From Elusimicrobiota bacterium (GTDB lineage Bacteria; Elusimicrobiota; Elusimicrobia; UBA1565; JACRDR01), in assembly GCA_016207565.1 (NCBI GenBank), contig JACQPK010000154.1:1-33591 (forward strand): 33,591 nt of DNA. Reading direction: 5' to 3'. Position numbers and translations under genes: made by a program. Position 1 is the stretch's first letter. Each line of letters opens with the position of its first letter. Of this stretch, positions 8,788 through 17,979 are shown in pieces. The notes under the pieces were generated by a model. It saw only the letters and a program-made list of their open reading frames with translations, ran no database searches and was not told the DNA's origin.

Positions 8788-8905
8788 GGCCGGAGCGGGG
8801 GGGTGGTTCGGCGGGGCCTCCGCAGGCTCGCGCGGCCGCGAGCCGAGGACAGAGCCGGCGCCAGCAGCGCCGGCGTACCCGCCGAGCCACCCCCCCGCTC
8901 CGGCC
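8788..8905. repeat. Branched structured element, copy 2, inverted relative to copy 1
   Basis: Outer arms 8788-8815 / 8878-8905 (28 bp, one T.G); hairpin B' GGCTCGCG-CGGC-CGCGAGCC (8825-8844); hairpin A' GCCGGCGC-CAGCA-GCGCCGGC (8854-8874); linkers are reverse complements of those in copy 1. Confidence 0.88.
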
Positions 8906-8916
8906 GTAGGATATTG

Positions 8917-10680
8917 TTAGTGGTTGGAGGACGTCACGGACAACGCCTCGTGGACGCTGGTCACGCCTTCGAGGACTTTGCGCCAGGCGCTGGCGCGCAT
9001 GTTCCAGGCGCCCGACTTCGCGGCGACCTGGCGCAGCAGCGTGACGTCTCCGCCGTGCTTGTAGATGACTTCCTTGAGCTCGTTGTTGATGAAGAAGATC
9101 TCGTAGATCGCGCGGCGGCCGAGGAAGCCGGTGCGCGCGCACTTGTCGCAGCCGCCCTCCTTGTAGAAGAGGATGCTCTGCGGATTCGGGAAGGGGTTGA
9201 GCATCGACTCCTGCATGCACGCCTCGATCTCTTTCGCGTCGGGCCGGTACGGCCGCTTGCAGGCGGGGCAGAGGGCGCGCACCAGGCGCTGCGCGGCCAC
9301 GCAGAAGAGGCCGGACGAGAGCAGGAAGGGCTCGATTCCGAGGTCGACGAGGCGAGGGATGGCCTCGAGCGCCGAGTTCGTGTGCAGGGTCGAAAGCACG
9401 AGGTGGCCCGTGAGCGCGGCCTTGACGCAGATCTCCGCCGTCTCGGGGTCGCGCACCTCGCCGACCAGGATGATGTCCGGGTCCTGGCGGAGGAAGGAGC
9501 GAAGCGCGCTCGCGAACGTGAGCCCGATGTTGGGGCGAATCTGCACCTGGTTGATGCCGTCGAGCTTGAACTCGACGGGGTCCTCGATGGTCATGATGTT
9601 GACCTCGGGGCTCTTGATCGTGTTGAGGACCGTATACAGCGTGGTCGTCTTACCGGAACCGGTCGGACCGGTGATGAACAGGAGGCCGTGGGGCAGGTTC
9701 GCCGCCTTCAGCAGGTCCTCGCGCTGCCGAGCCTCGAGGCCGAGCTTGTCGATGTTGAGCGTGGCGGAGCCTTTGTCCAGCACGCGCATCACCACCTTCT
9801 CGCCGAAGACGGTGGGGCAGATCGAGACGCGGAGGTCGATGTTGCGGTTCTGGAGCTTCATCGTGATCGCGCCGTCTTGAGGGAGGCGCTTCTCCGCGAT
9901 GTCGAGCTTGGACAAGATCTTGATGCGGCTGACGATCGCCGGGAAGAGATCCTTCGGCGGCGGCATGCGCTCGTAGAGGATGCCGTCGATGCGGAACCGC
10001 AGGGTGACGCGCTCGTCGTAGGCCTCGAGGTGGATGTCCGAGCCGCGCTCGGCGATCGCCTGCTTGAGCATGGCGTTGACGAACGTGATGACCTGGGACC
10101 CCTTCGCCTCGACGAGGACCTTGTCGAGGTCGACCCGCGCGTCGCTGCCTGAGCCGACGGTGTCGACCTGCACACCCTCCTCGTCGCCCCCCTCCTTGTC
10201 CTCCATCGCCTTGTCGATGAGGTTCGTCTGGCCACCGCTGTAGAACTCGTCGATGGCCTTGAGGATCTGCGCCTTCGTCGCGATGAAGGGCGTGATCTCG
10301 TAGCCCGTCATCAGCTTCAGGTTGTCCAAGACCATCATGTTGTCGGGGTCGGCCATCGCGACCGCGAGCAGCTTGTCGTCGAGGAACAGCGGGAGGAGGA
10401 GGTTGTCCCGCGAGTACTTCTCGTTGACGATGCGCTCGAGGTTCTGCGAGCGCTCGACCTTGAGGATCTTGTTCTCGCGCGACGCGTAGGGGACGCCGAT
10501 CTGCTTCGAGATCGCGATGGCGATCGCCTCTTCCGTCGCGAAGCCGAGCTTCACGATCGCCTCGCCGAGCATCATGCCGCCCTGCTTCTGGGCCTTGAGG
10601 GCCTGCTGGAGCTGCTCGGGCGTGATGATGCGGCTCTGCGTGAGGATGTCGCCAATCCTCAGCTTTTGGATCTGGGCCAT
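8917..10680 (-). CDS. pilB: PilB / GspE-family assembly ATPase
   Basis: 587 aa: MshEN-like N-terminus, Walker A GPTGSGKTTTLY, IEDPVE, VGEVRDPETAEICVKAALTGHLVLSTLHTN, zinc site CPAC...CDKC. Confidence 0.96.
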   Translation of the reverse strand: MAQIQKLRIGDILTQSRIITPEQLQQALKAQKQGGMMLGEAIVKLGFATEEAIAIAISKQIGVPYASRENKILKVERSQNLERIVNEKYSRDNLLLPLFLDDKLLAVAMADPDNMMVLDNLKLMTGYEITPFIATKAQILKAIDEFYSGGQTNLIDKAMEDKEGGDEEGVQVDTVGSGSDARVDLDKVLVEAKGSQVITFVNAMLKQAIAERGSDIHLEAYDERVTLRFRIDGILYERMPPPKDLFPAIVSRIKILSKLDIAEKRLPQDGAITMKLQNRNIDLRVSICPTVFGEKVVMRVLDKGSATLNIDKLGLEARQREDLLKAANLPHGLLFITGPTGSGKTTTLYTVLNTIKSPEVNIMTIEDPVEFKLDGINQVQIRPNIGLTFASALRSFLRQDPDIILVGEVRDPETAEICVKAALTGHLVLSTLHTNSALEAIPRLVDLGIEPFLLSSGLFCVAAQRLVRALCPACKRPYRPDAKEIEACMQESMLNPFPNPQSILFYKEGGCDKCARTGFLGRRAIYEIFFINNELKEVIYKHGGDVTLLRQVAAKSGAWNMRASAWRKVLEGVTSVHEALSVTSSNH

Positions 10681-10713
10681 GCAATTTAGACCGCTGCCTG
10701 CGGCCTTACTTTG

Positions 10714-10741
10714 AGTATAGCGGCGTTCGCCGGGTTGTCAA
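10714..10741 (-). promoter_or_regulatory. Sigma70-like promoter TTGACA-N16-TATACT for pilB
   Basis: TGTCAA at 10736-10741, AGTATA at 10714-10719 on plus, 16-nt spacer. Confidence 0.7.
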
Positions 10742-10746
10742 TATCC

Positions 10747-10752
10747 TATACT
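10747..10752 (+). promoter_or_regulatory. -10 element (TATACT) for the divergent GT-C/TPR gene
   Basis: TATACT five nt upstream of GTG 10758; no clear -35. Confidence 0.5.
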
Positions 10753-10757
10753 CGCGT

Positions 10758-12635
10758 GTGTTTGCCCCCCCCTCGGGCGAAGGCCCGCGGCTCCCTCCCT
10801 ATTACTGGGGCCTCTGGGGCCTGGCCTTGGCCGCCGCGTTCGCTCCGCTCGCCGCCGCTCCCTTCGTCTATGACGACCTCCACTTCCTCATCCGCGCGCC
10901 GGAGCTGACCGGCCCCTGGCCCGGGCTGGGAGCGTTCTTCGGCGCGACCTTCGGAGGCGGAGAGCTCGAGCCGCTGCCGCGGCTCCTGCACTGGGCGATG
11001 TATCGGGTCGCCGGCGAAGAGGCCGCGTGGTACCGCGTGAGCAGCCTGCTCCTGCACGCCGCGGTTTCGGTCCTCCTCTACGCCGTCGGTCGCCCGGCGC
11101 TCGGGCCCCGGGCCGCCTTCTGGGCCGCCGTGCTCTTCTCCCTGTTTCCCGCCCACGTCGAAACGCTGGCGCTCTCGACCTTCAAGAAGCACATCCTCGT
11201 GGCGGCGGCGGGTCTCCTCATGGTGCTCGCGGCCCGGAGGCCCGGCCCCGGGGGGACCGCGGCGGCGTGCGCCTTGTATGGCGCGGGACTCTTGTGCAAG
11301 GAATCGGCGCTGATCCTTCCCGCGCTCCTCTTCCTCGCCGAGACCGCCTCCCCGGCGACGCGCCCCGGACCCCGGCGCCTCGCGCGCTACGCGGCCCTCG
11401 GCGCCGTGGCCGCCGCCTACGTCGCCTGGAGGCTCCTGGTCGCGCCCCGCGTCGTCGCGCCGCCGGCCGGAGGCACGCTCGCGAGCCACGCGCTCACGTC
11501 GGCGAAGCTGTGGCTGTGGTATCTCCCGCGCTTCGGGTGGCCTTTCGACTCCTGCCTGGAGCACTCGGTCCGGCCCGCGGGCTCGGGCCCCGGCGCCTGG
11601 CTCTGGCCGGCGCTCGCCGCGGCCGCCGTCCTGGGCGGCCGCCTCCTCTGGCGGAGGGACCTCCCCGCCGGGGCGTTCGCCGCCTGGGCGGGGCTCGGGC
11701 TGCTCCCCTTCATCAACCTCCTGCCCTTCCTGAACTTCAGCCTCGTCGCCGACCGCTACCTCTACCTCGCCTCCGCCGGGTTCTGGCTCGGCGCGCTGCG
11801 CGTAGCCCGCGGAGCCGTCGACCGCGGCTCGCGAGCCTCCGTCGCCGCGCTCCTGCTCGTCGCCTTGACGTACGCCGGCTGCGTGCTACGCCATGCGACG
11901 GTGTTCGGGGATCCGATGGCCTTGCGGCAGAGGACCGCCGCGTGCGCTCCCGAGAACCCGCGGGCCCGGGGCGCCCTCGGCGCGGGCTGGCTGGAGCTCG
12001 GGCGCCTCGACGCCGCGCGCGAGGAGCTCGAGGCGGCGCACCGCCTGGCGCCCGACTACGATGAGGCCACCATCGGGCTGGCCACGGTCTACGCGAAGAG
12101 CGGCCGCGTGCCCGAGGCGATCGGGCTCCTCGAGCGGCTGCGCGTCGAGCACCCCCGCGCGCTCGGCAACCTCGCCGTCATGTACCAGGCGGTCGGAAAG
12201 ACCCAAGCCGCCCGCCGGGCCGCCCAGCGCGCGGTCGAGCTGGCTCCCTGGGACCGGAGGCTGCGCCTGGTGCTCGGAGGGACGCTCTCGGGGCTGGGCC
12301 GCGTCGACGAGGCGGCCGCGCACCTCAGGGCCGCCGCCGAGGACCCCGAGCTCGCCGCGCGCGCCCTGACCACTCTCGGCGACGGCGCCGCAGGCCGTGG
12401 CCGGCTCGACGAGGCGGCGGCGCTGTACGAGGAGGCCTTGGCGCGGGAGCCGCTCGCCTTCGCCGCGGTGAAGGGCCTCGCGGCGGCGCGCCGGCGCCAA
12501 GGCCGGCCGGAGCTCGCCGCGCGCGCGCTCGACGACTTCGCCGCGCGCCTAGACAAGGCCGCCGCGGAGGCGCCCTGGGCCGCGCCCGCCCTCACGGGTC
12601 TACGCGAGGCGCTCCGGCGCGAACGAAAGCTCTAG
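10758..12635 (+). CDS. TMTC-like polytopic membrane glycosyltransferase with C-terminal TPRs
   Basis: APFVYDDLHFLIRAPEL acidic motif in the first loop; many TMs (SLVADRYLYLASAGFWLGAL); TPR tail. Confidence 0.72.
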   Translation: MFAPPSGEGPRLPPYYWGLWGLALAAAFAPLAAAPFVYDDLHFLIRAPELTGPWPGLGAFFGATFGGGELEPLPRLLHWAMYRVAGEEAAWYRVSSLLLHAAVSVLLYAVGRPALGPRAAFWAAVLFSLFPAHVETLALSTFKKHILVAAAGLLMVLAARRPGPGGTAAACALYGAGLLCKESALILPALLFLAETASPATRPGPRRLARYAALGAVAAAYVAWRLLVAPRVVAPPAGGTLASHALTSAKLWLWYLPRFGWPFDSCLEHSVRPAGSGPGAWLWPALAAAAVLGGRLLWRRDLPAGAFAAWAGLGLLPFINLLPFLNFSLVADRYLYLASAGFWLGALRVARGAVDRGSRASVAALLLVALTYAGCVLRHATVFGDPMALRQRTAACAPENPRARGALGAGWLELGRLDAAREELEAAHRLAPDYDEATIGLATVYAKSGRVPEAIGLLERLRVEHPRALGNLAVMYQAVGKTQAARRAAQRAVELAPWDRRLRLVLGGTLSGLGRVDEAAAHLRAAAEDPELAARALTTLGDGAAGRGRLDEAAALYEEALAREPLAFAAVKGLAAARRRQGRPELAARALDDFAARLDKAAAEAPWAAPALTGLREALRRERKL

Positions 12636-13807
12636 AACGCCGAGAAGAACGTGACGTTGCGGTAGTGCGCGTCGAACAGCACCCGCAGCCCGAGGGCGAT
12701 CTCGACGGCGGCCCCGGCCGCGGTCAGCGCCCGCGGCAGCGCCCGTCCGCCCGGCCCCCAGGCCGCGGAGACGGCCGCGGCGGCAAGCAGCGCCGCCGCC
12801 GGGACGGCGAGGATCACGTACCGGAGCAGCGTCAGGAAGCCGAAGGCGCCGAGCGCGACATGGAGCAAGACGACCGCGCCGATCCAGCCCCAGAGCGCGG
12901 CGGCGGCGCGCCGGAAGGCCGCACCGGGGCGAAGGAAAGGCCACGCGAGCGCGGAGAAGACGAGCGAGGGCATCGCGCGGGGCAGGAGGGTCAGGTAGTC
13001 CCAGGCTCGCCGCTCCTGGACGGAGCGAAGGTACTCGTTGGCTCCGGCGGAATGGAGCAGCGGCAAGGCGGGGCCTTCGCCGCCGGACCAGGCATGCCAG
13101 AGGAGCCAGGGGGCGTGGAGCGCGGCGGCCGTCCCGGCGAAGGCGAGCGCTTGGCGCGCGAGCCCCCGCCTGCCCGCCGGACCCGCCGTCGCCGCCGCCA
13201 CGGCGATCGCGCCCGGGGCCGCGAGGAGCGCCAGGGTCCTGACCCACGCCGCCGCTCCGAGCAGCGCGCCGGCGGCGAGCGCCGGCCCGAGGCGTCCGGA
13301 TCGCGTCCCTCGCACGAAGACGCCCGCGGCGAGCGTCGCGAGACCCGCCATCGGCCCGTCCAGCCAGAACCAGCAGCCCGTGAAGGCGGCGAGAGGCGTG
13401 ACGGCGGCGAGCACCCCGGCGAGGGCGAAGGCGGACGGACTCAGGTCCAGCTCCCGGGCCAGGAGGAGGACGCCCGCGAAGAACAGGGCGAAGCCGAGGA
13501 GCTGCGCGGCGGCGCGGCCCGCGTCGCCCAACGCGGATTCGAGCGCCCAGAACAACACGATGCCGCCGGGCGGATGATGGAAGACCGGCCGGTCGTAGAC
13601 GTCGCGCGGGAGCCAAGGGCGCTCGAGGATCGGATGTCCGCGGAGCGTGTAGCCCTTCCCCGCCCGCAGCTGGTCGACGAGGGCGGCGTAGACCCGCTCG
13701 TCGCCCTCCACCGGCCGGCGCGCCAAGATCGGCGCGCGCGCGAGCAGGCCGAGCAGGAACGCCGCGCCGACGGCGGCCCACGCGGCCCGCCAGGCCGGCG
13801 TACTCAT
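12632..13807 (-). CDS. GT39/ArnT-like polytopic glycosyltransferase
   Basis: RRPVEGDERVYAALVDQLRAGKGYTLRGHP..., FHHPPGGIVLFWALESALG; about 10 TM segments. Start MSTPAW assumed. Confidence 0.65.
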   Translation of the reverse strand: MSTPAWRAAWAAVGAAFLLGLLARAPILARRPVEGDERVYAALVDQLRAGKGYTLRGHPILERPWLPRDVYDRPVFHHPPGGIVLFWALESALGDAGRAAAQLLGFALFFAGVLLLARELDLSPSAFALAGVLAAVTPLAAFTGCWFWLDGPMAGLATLAAGVFVRGTRSGRLGPALAAGALLGAAAWVRTLALLAAPGAIAVAAATAGPAGRRGLARQALAFAGTAAALHAPWLLWHAWSGGEGPALPLLHSAGANEYLRSVQERRAWDYLTLLPRAMPSLVFSALAWPFLRPGAAFRRAAAALWGWIGAVVLLHVALGAFGFLTLLRYVILAVPAAALLAAAAVSAAWGPGGRALPRALTAAGAAVEIALGLRVLFDAHYRNVTFFSAF

Positions 13808-13850
13808 AGCCCCAGCGAGCGCCGCCACGCCGGGGCTCCGCCCCGCCAGG

Positions 13851-16442
13851 TCACCGCGCCGACAGCGCCTCCAGCATCCGCTGCGCTTGGGCGTTGCCCG
13901 GCTCCGCCGCGAGCGCCCGGCGGAACGCGGCGATCGCCTGGTCCCGCCGGCCGAGCTTCGCGTAGACCTGCCCGAGGTTCAGCTGCAGCCCGGCGTTGCG
14001 GGGGTCCGAGGCGGCGATCGGCTCCAGGAGCTCGAGCGACTTCGCCGCGTCGCCGAACATCAGCTCGAGGTTGCCCCGGTAGTACTTCACCTTGTTCGAG
14101 CGCGGGAAGGACTCGGCCACCCTCCGCGCCAAAGCCAGCGTCTGCGCGTCGAGCTCCTTGGCGCCGATCTTCCGCTCGAGCTCGCGATAGCGCTCCAGCT
14201 CGTCGAGGATCTTCGGCTTCGGGATCAGGCCGGCGCGGACCACGGCCAGCAGGTTCTGCTCCGCCTGAGGCAGCTCCGGCGTGCGGCGGAGGGCCTCGGT
14301 CCATTCCTTCAGAGCGCGGGCGCGGTCTCCCCGCCGGTTATAGAGCGTGCCGAGGTTGTTCCGGAAGCCCGGGTCGTCCGGGAAGACGTGGACCGCCCGC
14401 TCGAGCACCGCGATCGCCTCCTCCCGGTTCTTCTCCGGATCGGAGAGGAGCGTGCCGCTGAGCGCCGCCACGACCTCGTAGGAGGTCGAGTTGAGCCAGA
14501 ACGCGGTCCGGAAGTAGTCGAGCCCCTCGGCCAGCCGGCCGAGCCGCTGCGAGAGCACCGTGCCTTTGTTGAAATAGATCTCGTCATAGCCCGCGTTCGA
14601 CTTGAGCGCCTCGTCGTAGGCCCAGGAGGCCTTGGTGTAGTTCTCGCTGCGGGCGTACGCGTTGCCGAGCTCGTAGTTCGCGTTCACCTCCCGCGCGTGC
14701 CAGCGGTGGGCCGTCTCCAGGTGCTCGACGGCGGACGCGAGGCGGCCGGCGCGCATCAGCTTGAAGCCCGAGAAGTAGCGGACCTCGCGGTTCCACTGGT
14801 TCCACCAGTGCCGCGCGCCCCACGCCGCGAGCCCGACGAAGACGACGGCGAGCGCCTTTCCGGCCCACGCGGGAAGCCGCCGCTCGCGCCAGCGTCCCTC
14901 GGGCGGGACCGCCGTGCCCATGGCCGTCCCGGCCTGCCACCAGAGCAAGAACGCCGGCACCGCGAAATGCATCGAGACGTTGAGCAGGTTGTCGGCCAGC
15001 ATCCCCGCCGCCCCCGCCGCGGCGGCCCAGCCCCACAAAGGGCCGGACGCGTCGCCGGGGCGGCGCCACCAGCGCCAGGCGCACGCGAAGAAGGTCGCCC
15101 ACAGCCAGAGCGTCACGCCGACCCCCGCGATGCCCGTCTGGGCGAAGACCTCGAGAATCTCGTTGTGCGTGTTGTTGGCGTGCGTGCGCACGCCCCAGTA
15201 GAAGTCGAAGTTGGAGAGGATGTGGCCCTGGAAGAACGGGTAGAAGAGCTCGAAGAGGCCCCAGCCCTTGCCGAAGAGGAAACTCTCCGAGCCCATCAGC
15301 CACGCGCACTGCCAGATCAACAGGCGCTGGTAGAAGGGGCTGTACGTCGCGCCGCTCGACGTGGCCTCGCCGATGAGGCCGAGCTCGCCGATGCGGCCGA
15401 ACACCGACGGCGTGTAGCCCGCCACCGAGCTCTGCGGCCAGAACACGATCATCACGACGGAGGCCGTGGCGAGCAGGCCGTGGAGCTCGACGCCCTCCTT
15501 GAGCCGGCCGCGCAGCCCGGGCGCCAGCGCGAAGAAGCCGGCGGCCGCCAAGGCGCCGATCCACGACGAGCGCGTCAGGCTGCAGAGCAGGCAGCCCTCG
15601 ATCGCGAGGATCACCGCGCCGTAAACCGCCCGCATGAGGTTCGACTTCGCCTCGACGTAGTAGGCCAGCGCGATCGGCAAGAGCAGCACCATGTACGACG
15701 ACATGAAGTTCGGGTTCCCATACGTCGAGACGGAGCGGCCGCCGTAGGGGTTGAGGACCTTCGGCCAGATGAGCTCGACGTTCATGTACTGGAAGATGCC
15801 GTACACGGCGGACATGAACCCGACGGCCAGCCCCAGGTGCCAGAAGTCGTGGAGCCGGCCTCTCCTCGTGAGCCCCCAGGCGAGCACCAGGCCGATCGTC
15901 CAGAGGAACGCTCCGTAGCCGTCCCAGAGCTTGGTCCACACATCCAAGGACGGCGAGGACGGGGTCCGCAGGTCCCGGAACAGCGCCCAGGCGGCGGCCC
16001 AGGCGACGGTGAACACGACCCACCGGAACACCTTCACGTCCGGCTCGGACTCCGAGCCCGGGGTCGGGGCCTCCGAGTCGCGCGCCACGAGGCAGCCGAG
16101 GTAGAAGGGCAGCACCGTGTTGACCCAGGTGAAGAGGTGGACGCGCAGGCCTTCCGCCTTGATCGACTCGCGGAAGAACGGGCCGTGGCCGAAATAGCCG
16201 ATCGCCCACGTCAGCGCGCAGACGACGAGCCAGGCGGCGATCGGGGCGTCCACGGCGGTGCGCGGAAACCGGAGCACGGGGCCCTCGGAGACGCCCCAGG
16301 CTCGGACCGCGAGCCAGCCCGCCGCGGCCGCCATGAGCGCCACGTTCAGCAGCGCGATCTGCGTGTAGTAGGGGTTGCGGGTTAGATCGGTGAAGAAAAG
16401 GAGCGGACAGACGAAATGCGCGACGACGAGGAGGAACGTCAC
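13851..16442 (-). CDS. O-antigen ligase / PglL-like (Wzy_C) membrane protein with long TPR tail
   Basis: 863 aa; YGNPNFMSSYMVLLLPIALAYY, THNEILEVFAQTGIAGVGVTLWL (Wzy_C-type loop); many TPR units after residue ~560. Confidence 0.82.
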   Translation of the reverse strand: MTFLLVVAHFVCPLLFFTDLTRNPYYTQIALLNVALMAAAAGWLAVRAWGVSEGPVLRFPRTAVDAPIAAWLVVCALTWAIGYFGHGPFFRESIKAEGLRVHLFTWVNTVLPFYLGCLVARDSEAPTPGSESEPDVKVFRWVVFTVAWAAAWALFRDLRTPSSPSLDVWTKLWDGYGAFLWTIGLVLAWGLTRRGRLHDFWHLGLAVGFMSAVYGIFQYMNVELIWPKVLNPYGGRSVSTYGNPNFMSSYMVLLLPIALAYYVEAKSNLMRAVYGAVILAIEGCLLCSLTRSSWIGALAAAGFFALAPGLRGRLKEGVELHGLLATASVVMIVFWPQSSVAGYTPSVFGRIGELGLIGEATSSGATYSPFYQRLLIWQCAWLMGSESFLFGKGWGLFELFYPFFQGHILSNFDFYWGVRTHANNTHNEILEVFAQTGIAGVGVTLWLWATFFACAWRWWRRPGDASGPLWGWAAAAGAAGMLADNLLNVSMHFAVPAFLLWWQAGTAMGTAVPPEGRWRERRLPAWAGKALAVVFVGLAAWGARHWWNQWNREVRYFSGFKLMRAGRLASAVEHLETAHRWHAREVNANYELGNAYARSENYTKASWAYDEALKSNAGYDEIYFNKGTVLSQRLGRLAEGLDYFRTAFWLNSTSYEVVAALSGTLLSDPEKNREEAIAVLERAVHVFPDDPGFRNNLGTLYNRRGDRARALKEWTEALRRTPELPQAEQNLLAVVRAGLIPKPKILDELERYRELERKIGAKELDAQTLALARRVAESFPRSNKVKYYRGNLELMFGDAAKSLELLEPIAASDPRNAGLQLNLGQVYAKLGRRDQAIAAFRRALAAEPGNAQAQRMLEALSAR

Positions 16443-16467
16443 TTTTCCGCGCGAATCATAACAAAAA

Positions 16468-17979
16468 TCAAGGGCTCAGGCCTCTAGCGCGGCGGACGGT
16501 CTTCTCGAGCTCGCGTTCGCGGGCCGCGCGGTCGGGATCCCCGAGCACCGTCGCGCAGACCGCGAGGGCCCGGTGCACGCCCACGAGCGCGGGATTGACG
16601 GACAAGGCCTCCTCGAACGCCCGGACGGCCTCCGCCGGTCGGCCCTGCAGCAGGCGGATCTCCCCGAGCTTGCGGAGGCCGCGCTCGCGCAGGAGCGGGG
16701 ACCGGACGACCGCCTCGTTGAGCGCCTCGGCCCGGTCGTACATCCGCCACTGGATGTAATAGTTCGAGAGGCTCACGTGCGTGCAGGGGTCGCGTGGCGC
16801 GCGGGCGTAGGCGTGGGTGAAGAGCTCCACGTCGTTTTGCCAGTTGAGCTGCTGATCCGCGCTCAGCGCCCACAGGCACGCGGAGATCGCCGCGACCGCC
16901 GCGGCGCCCCAGCGACGCGGCCACCGGGCGACCCAGAGCGCCCACGCCCCGGCCATGCCGGCCATCGCCGCGTAGAGGAAGCGGTCCGCCCCGAGCACCA
17001 CCAGCGGCAGGACGTTGGAGGCCGGGAGGATGGCCGCCGCGGCCCACGCGCCGAAGAAGCCCGCCGGCGCGCGACGCCACAGCGCGCGCGCGGCGACGGC
17101 CACGACGGCGAGCGTCACGGCGGCCTTGAGCGCGGCCCAGGCCGCGAAGCGCGGACCGACCTCGAAGTTGTAGCAGGCGCGCAGTTCGAGAGGCCACGCC
17201 ACGTTCGCGAGGTACTGGAACGCCGCGTGCGCGACGGTCACCGCGTGCATCGGCCAGCCGCCGCCCCACGGCCTCCCTTCGTGGCTCACCCGCCCGAGCA
17301 CCGCCGCGCGCGCCACGAGGTACGCGAGTCCGAGCGCCGCGAACGGCAGCCAGGCGCGGAGGCGGCGCTCGCGCGTCCACGCGCGTCGCGCCACGTGATC
17401 GTAGCAGGGCGCGGCCAGCAGCCAAAATAGCGCCGTCTCCTTCGAGAGGAGCGCGGCGGCGAACGCGGCGCAGGCCCCCCACCGCAGGCCGGCCTTCCGC
17501 TCGTAGCCCTCCGACGAGTAGGCGAGAAACACGACGAGGCAAAAGCAGGTCACGAGCAGGTCCGGCTGCGCGCCGATGTAGGAGACGGCCTCGGCCTGGA
17601 CCGGGTGGAGACAGAACAGGGCCGCCCCGGCCCACGGCGCGAGCCCGGACGCGAACCGCGACGCGAGCCGGAACACGAGCACCGTGTTGAGGGCGTGCAG
17701 GCACAGCGAGACAAGGTGAAACCAAAAGGGATTGAGGCCCGCCGCCAGGCGCGTGGCGCCGTAGACCAGGCCGACGAGCGGGCGGTAGGCGTGGGCCGAC
17801 ATCGTCTCGTGGGCGACGACGCTCGCCGGGTCGTAGAGGAAGCGGAGCCACTGCGCCGGATCGGCGTTCGCCGGGTTGCGGACGATGTAGGTGAAGTCGT
17901 CCATCAGGAACGCGCCGGACAGCGCGCTCGTGTAGGCGGCGAAGGCGAGCGCCGCAAGCCAATAGGCCCGGGGCCTCAC
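16468..17979 (-). CDS. TMTC-like polytopic membrane protein with TPRs
   Basis: VRPRAYWLAALAFAAYTSALSGAFLMDDFTYIVRNPANADPAQW..., C-terminal TPRs. GTG start at 17979 overlaps the upstream stop (GTGA). Confidence 0.72.
   Translation of the reverse strand: MRPRAYWLAALAFAAYTSALSGAFLMDDFTYIVRNPANADPAQWLRFLYDPASVVAHETMSAHAYRPLVGLVYGATRLAAGLNPFWFHLVSLCLHALNTVLVFRLASRFASGLAPWAGAALFCLHPVQAEAVSYIGAQPDLLVTCFCLVVFLAYSSEGYERKAGLRWGACAAFAAALLSKETALFWLLAAPCYDHVARRAWTRERRLRAWLPFAALGLAYLVARAAVLGRVSHEGRPWGGGWPMHAVTVAHAAFQYLANVAWPLELRACYNFEVGPRFAAWAALKAAVTLAVVAVAARALWRRAPAGFFGAWAAAAILPASNVLPLVVLGADRFLYAAMAGMAGAWALWVARWPRRWGAAAVAAISACLWALSADQQLNWQNDVELFTHAYARAPRDPCTHVSLSNYYIQWRMYDRAEALNEAVVRSPLLRERGLRKLGEIRLLQGRPAEAVRAFEEALSVNPALVGVHRALAVCATVLGDPDRAARERELEKTVRRARGLSP

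Noticed and set aside
8788-8905. Copy 2 of the branched element as an ordinary rho-independent terminator of pilB
   Set aside because: It lies 11 nt after the pilB stop, but no T-tract follows the stem on the minus strand (TCTGCGTTCC), and the conserved two-hairpin crown is unnecessary for termination. A partial transcription-end role cannot be excluded.
8669-9220. 183-aa minus ORF and several plus ORFs crossing the 8.5-8.9 kb palindrome
   Set aside because: They run through the structured spacer or antisense to pilB with no domain or plausible start context.
13887-16385. 832-aa plus-strand ORF antisense to the O-antigen ligase gene
   Set aside because: Low-complexity Arg/Glu/Val-rich translation, no domains; shadow of a real minus-strand gene.
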